A program made the position numbers and the translations under genes. Positions 4,681 to 6,155 of a stretch of DNA of 6,155 bases are shown here, one piece after another (within the stretch, counting starts at the first letter, position 1; each line of letters opens with the position of its first letter). Location: positions 1 to 6,155 of the forward strand of contig USGA01000048.1 of assembly GCA_900554085.1 (NCBI GenBank), in the 5' to 3' direction. The notes under the pieces are model-generated. The model did not search any database, was not told the origin of the DNA, and worked only from the letters and a program-made list of their open reading frames with translations. This stretch comes from an uncultured Clostridia bacterium. GTDB taxonomy: Bacteria; Bacillota; Clostridia; Christensenellales; CAG-917.

Positions 4681-6155
4681 TCAGCAGATTGTGGAGACCT
4701 TGAAGGTCATATCCTCAAGCACGTCGAGCAACGCTTCGACGGTATCCTGCGACGTGAAGAGAGTGACGTTGTTTTCCACCGCCGCGCGACGGATTTCGTA
4801 GCCGTCGTGCTTGGTACTTTCCTCGTTGAGGTCGCGGGTGTTGATAACGTAGGTTACGTGTCCTTTCCTTATGCTGTCGAGAATGTCGCTGCTGCCGTCG
4901 CTTATCTTGGCTTTGCTGCGCGCCTTGATTCCGTTGCGGTGCAGGAATGCCGCGGTGCCTGCGGTTGCTTCGATGTTGAACCCGAGGTCGTAGAAACGGC
5001 GCGCGATGGGCAGGAACGCCTGCTTGTCGCAGTCCGCTATCGTCATAAACACCGTGCCGTAGTTCTGCATACTCATTCCCGACGCTTTGAGCGCCTTGTA
5101 AAGCGCGCGGTTCATAGAGACGTCGTAGCCGATTGCCTCGCCCGTCGATTTCATCTCGGGAGAGAGATAAACTTCCATACCCTTGATTTTGGAGAACGAG
5201 AAGGCAGGCGCCTTGACATACCACCTGTCGGGGGCTTTGGCGGGGAAGACCTCTTTTATGCCCTGTTGCCTGAGCGAAATACCGAGCATCACCTTGGTGC
5301 CGATATCGGCGAGCGAATATCCCGAAGCCTTGGAAATGAACGGCACCGTACGGGAAGAACGCGGATTGACTTCGATGACGTACACGTCGTCGTTGCGGTC
5401 GACGATAAACTGAATGTTGTAAAGACCAACGATTCCGATTCCGAGACCGAGTTTGACGGTGTAGTCGATGATTTTCTGTTTGACGGCTTCCGAAATGCTG
5501 AACGTGGGATAGACGCTTATGCTGTCGCCCGAGTGCACGCCCGTACGCTCGATGTGCTGCATTATCGCGGGACAGAACACGTCCTTTCCGTCGCAGACGG
5601 CGTCGACTTCCAGTTCCTTGCCGAGGACGTACTTGTCGACGAGAATTGCGTGTCCCGTGTTGAGCGCGGAGGCCGAGCGGAGATATTTGCCGAGCGCTTC
5701 GGGGGTGGAAGCAATCTGCATTTGCCTGCCGCCGAGCACGTAACTGGGGCGTACGAGAACGGGGTACCCGATTTTTTCCGCCACGGCAAGACCGTCTTCG
5801 ACCGTGAAGACCGCTTCGCCCTTGGGCTGAGGAATACCGAGACGGTTGAGGATTTTCTCGAAGCAGTCTCTGTCCTCCGCGTTCTGAATCGCCTGCACGT
5901 CCGTGCCTATAATCTTCACACCGAGAGAATGAAGTTTGTCCGCGAGATTGATTGCGGTCTGTCCGCCGAGCGAAACCACCACGCCGTCGGGCTTCTCGAG
6001 GTCGATTATGTTCATCGTGTCCTCGACGGTGAGGGGCTCGAAATACAGTTTGTCCGAAGTCGTGTAATCGGTGGAAACGGTTTCGGGGTTGTTGTTGATG
6101 ATGATTGCCTCGTAGCCCGCTTCGCGAATGGTCCATATGGCGTGAACGGTGGAAT
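4681..6155 (-). CDS. carB: Carbamoyl-phosphate synthase large subunit, C-terminal half (5' end outside window)
   Basis: Makes carbamoyl phosphate from bicarbonate, ATP and ammonia delivered by CarA. The frame is open to the window edge. The first visible residues include INNNPETVSTDY, which in E. coli lies about halfway along the 1073-residue protein, so the 490 visible codons are the second half. Fragment residues 60-330 or so are the second ATP-grasp unit, which phosphorylates carbamate, with VRPSYVLGGRQM (134-145), HIERTGVHSGDS (200-211) and EVNPRSSRTVPF (261-272). Residues from about 365 to 490 are the MGS-like allosteric domain, starting GTVFMTIADCDK and containing TAGTAAFL (397-404). 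In relatives this domain binds UMP and other effectors. The Met at 6013-6015 is internal, not the start. carA is expected upstream. Confidence 0.97.
   Translation of the reverse strand, partial: STVHAIWTIREAGYEAIIINNNPETVSTDYTTSDKLYFEPLTVEDTMNIIDLEKPDGVVVSLGGQTAINLADKLHSLGVKIIGTDVQAIQNAEDRDCFEKILNRLGIPQPKGEAVFTVEDGLAVAEKIGYPVLVRPSYVLGGRQMQIASTPEALGKYLRSASALNTGHAILVDKYVLGKELEVDAVCDGKDVFCPAIMQHIERTGVHSGDSISVYPTFSISEAVKQKIIDYTVKLGLGIGIVGLYNIQFIVDRNDDVYVIEVNPRSSRTVPFISKASGYSLADIGTKVMLGISLRQQGIKEVFPAKAPDRWYVKAPAFSFSKIKGMEVYLSPEMKSTGEAIGYDVSMNRALYKALKASGMSMQNYGTVFMTIADCDKQAFLPIARRFYDLGFNIEATAGTAAFLHRNGIKARSKAKISDGSSDILDSIRKGHVTYVINTRDLNEESTKHDGYEIRRAAVENNVTLFTSQDTVEALLDVLEDMTFKVSTIC

Noticed and set aside
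4681..6015. carB as a short 444-residue gene starting at the Met at 6015
   Set aside because: The same frame continues upstream with clear CarB sequence (INNNPETVSTDY) to the window edge, so this Met is internal.

Overview
The window holds the distal part of a de novo pyrimidine (UMP) biosynthesis operon, all on the minus strand, followed by a non-coding array of structured repeats. Transcription runs from high to low coordinates: carB (5' end cut by the window edge), pyrK, pyrD (class 1B), pyrF, pyrE, then pyrB after an 88-base gap. The order carB-pyrK-pyrD-pyrF-pyrE, the PyrK-dependent dihydroorotate dehydrogenase and the strong purine-rich Shine-Dalgarno sites point to a member of the Bacillota, probably a GC-rich clostridial lineage. 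That placement is inferred from gene order and style, not from a marker gene. Nothing in the coding part looks foreign.

Region 1-422 has no credible gene. It carries two complete and one gene-proximal copy of a 169-base tandem period. Each period can be read as a long imperfect hairpin of about 116 bases plus a spacer of about 53 bases with its own short hairpin. The long hairpins differ in sequence on both arms yet keep pairing in several stems, so the fold appears to be conserved. The outermost arm of the copy next to pyrB runs through the pyrB stop codon. The array may continue beyond position 1.

Region 419-1528 is pyrB, an aspartate transcarbamoylase catalytic chain with a C-terminal tail. 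The tail matches the zinc domain of the regulatory chain PyrI, including exact cysteine spacing, but the nucleotide-binding allosteric domain of PyrI is absent. Region 1529-1616 contains two adjacent perfect hairpins between pyrE and pyrB. Region 1617-6155 is a tightly packed set, pyrE, pyrF, pyrD, pyrK and carB, with overlaps or gaps of 1 to 21 bases.

Together the genes supply carbamoyl phosphate (CarB), condense it with aspartate (PyrB), oxidise dihydroorotate with electrons passed to NAD (PyrD-PyrK), add PRPP to orotate (PyrE) and decarboxylate OMP to UMP (PyrF). Dihydroorotase (pyrC) and the small subunit carA are not in the window. carA would be expected just upstream of carB. The CarB C-terminal allosteric domain is intact, so feedback control may act there rather than on the truncated-regulatory PyrB.
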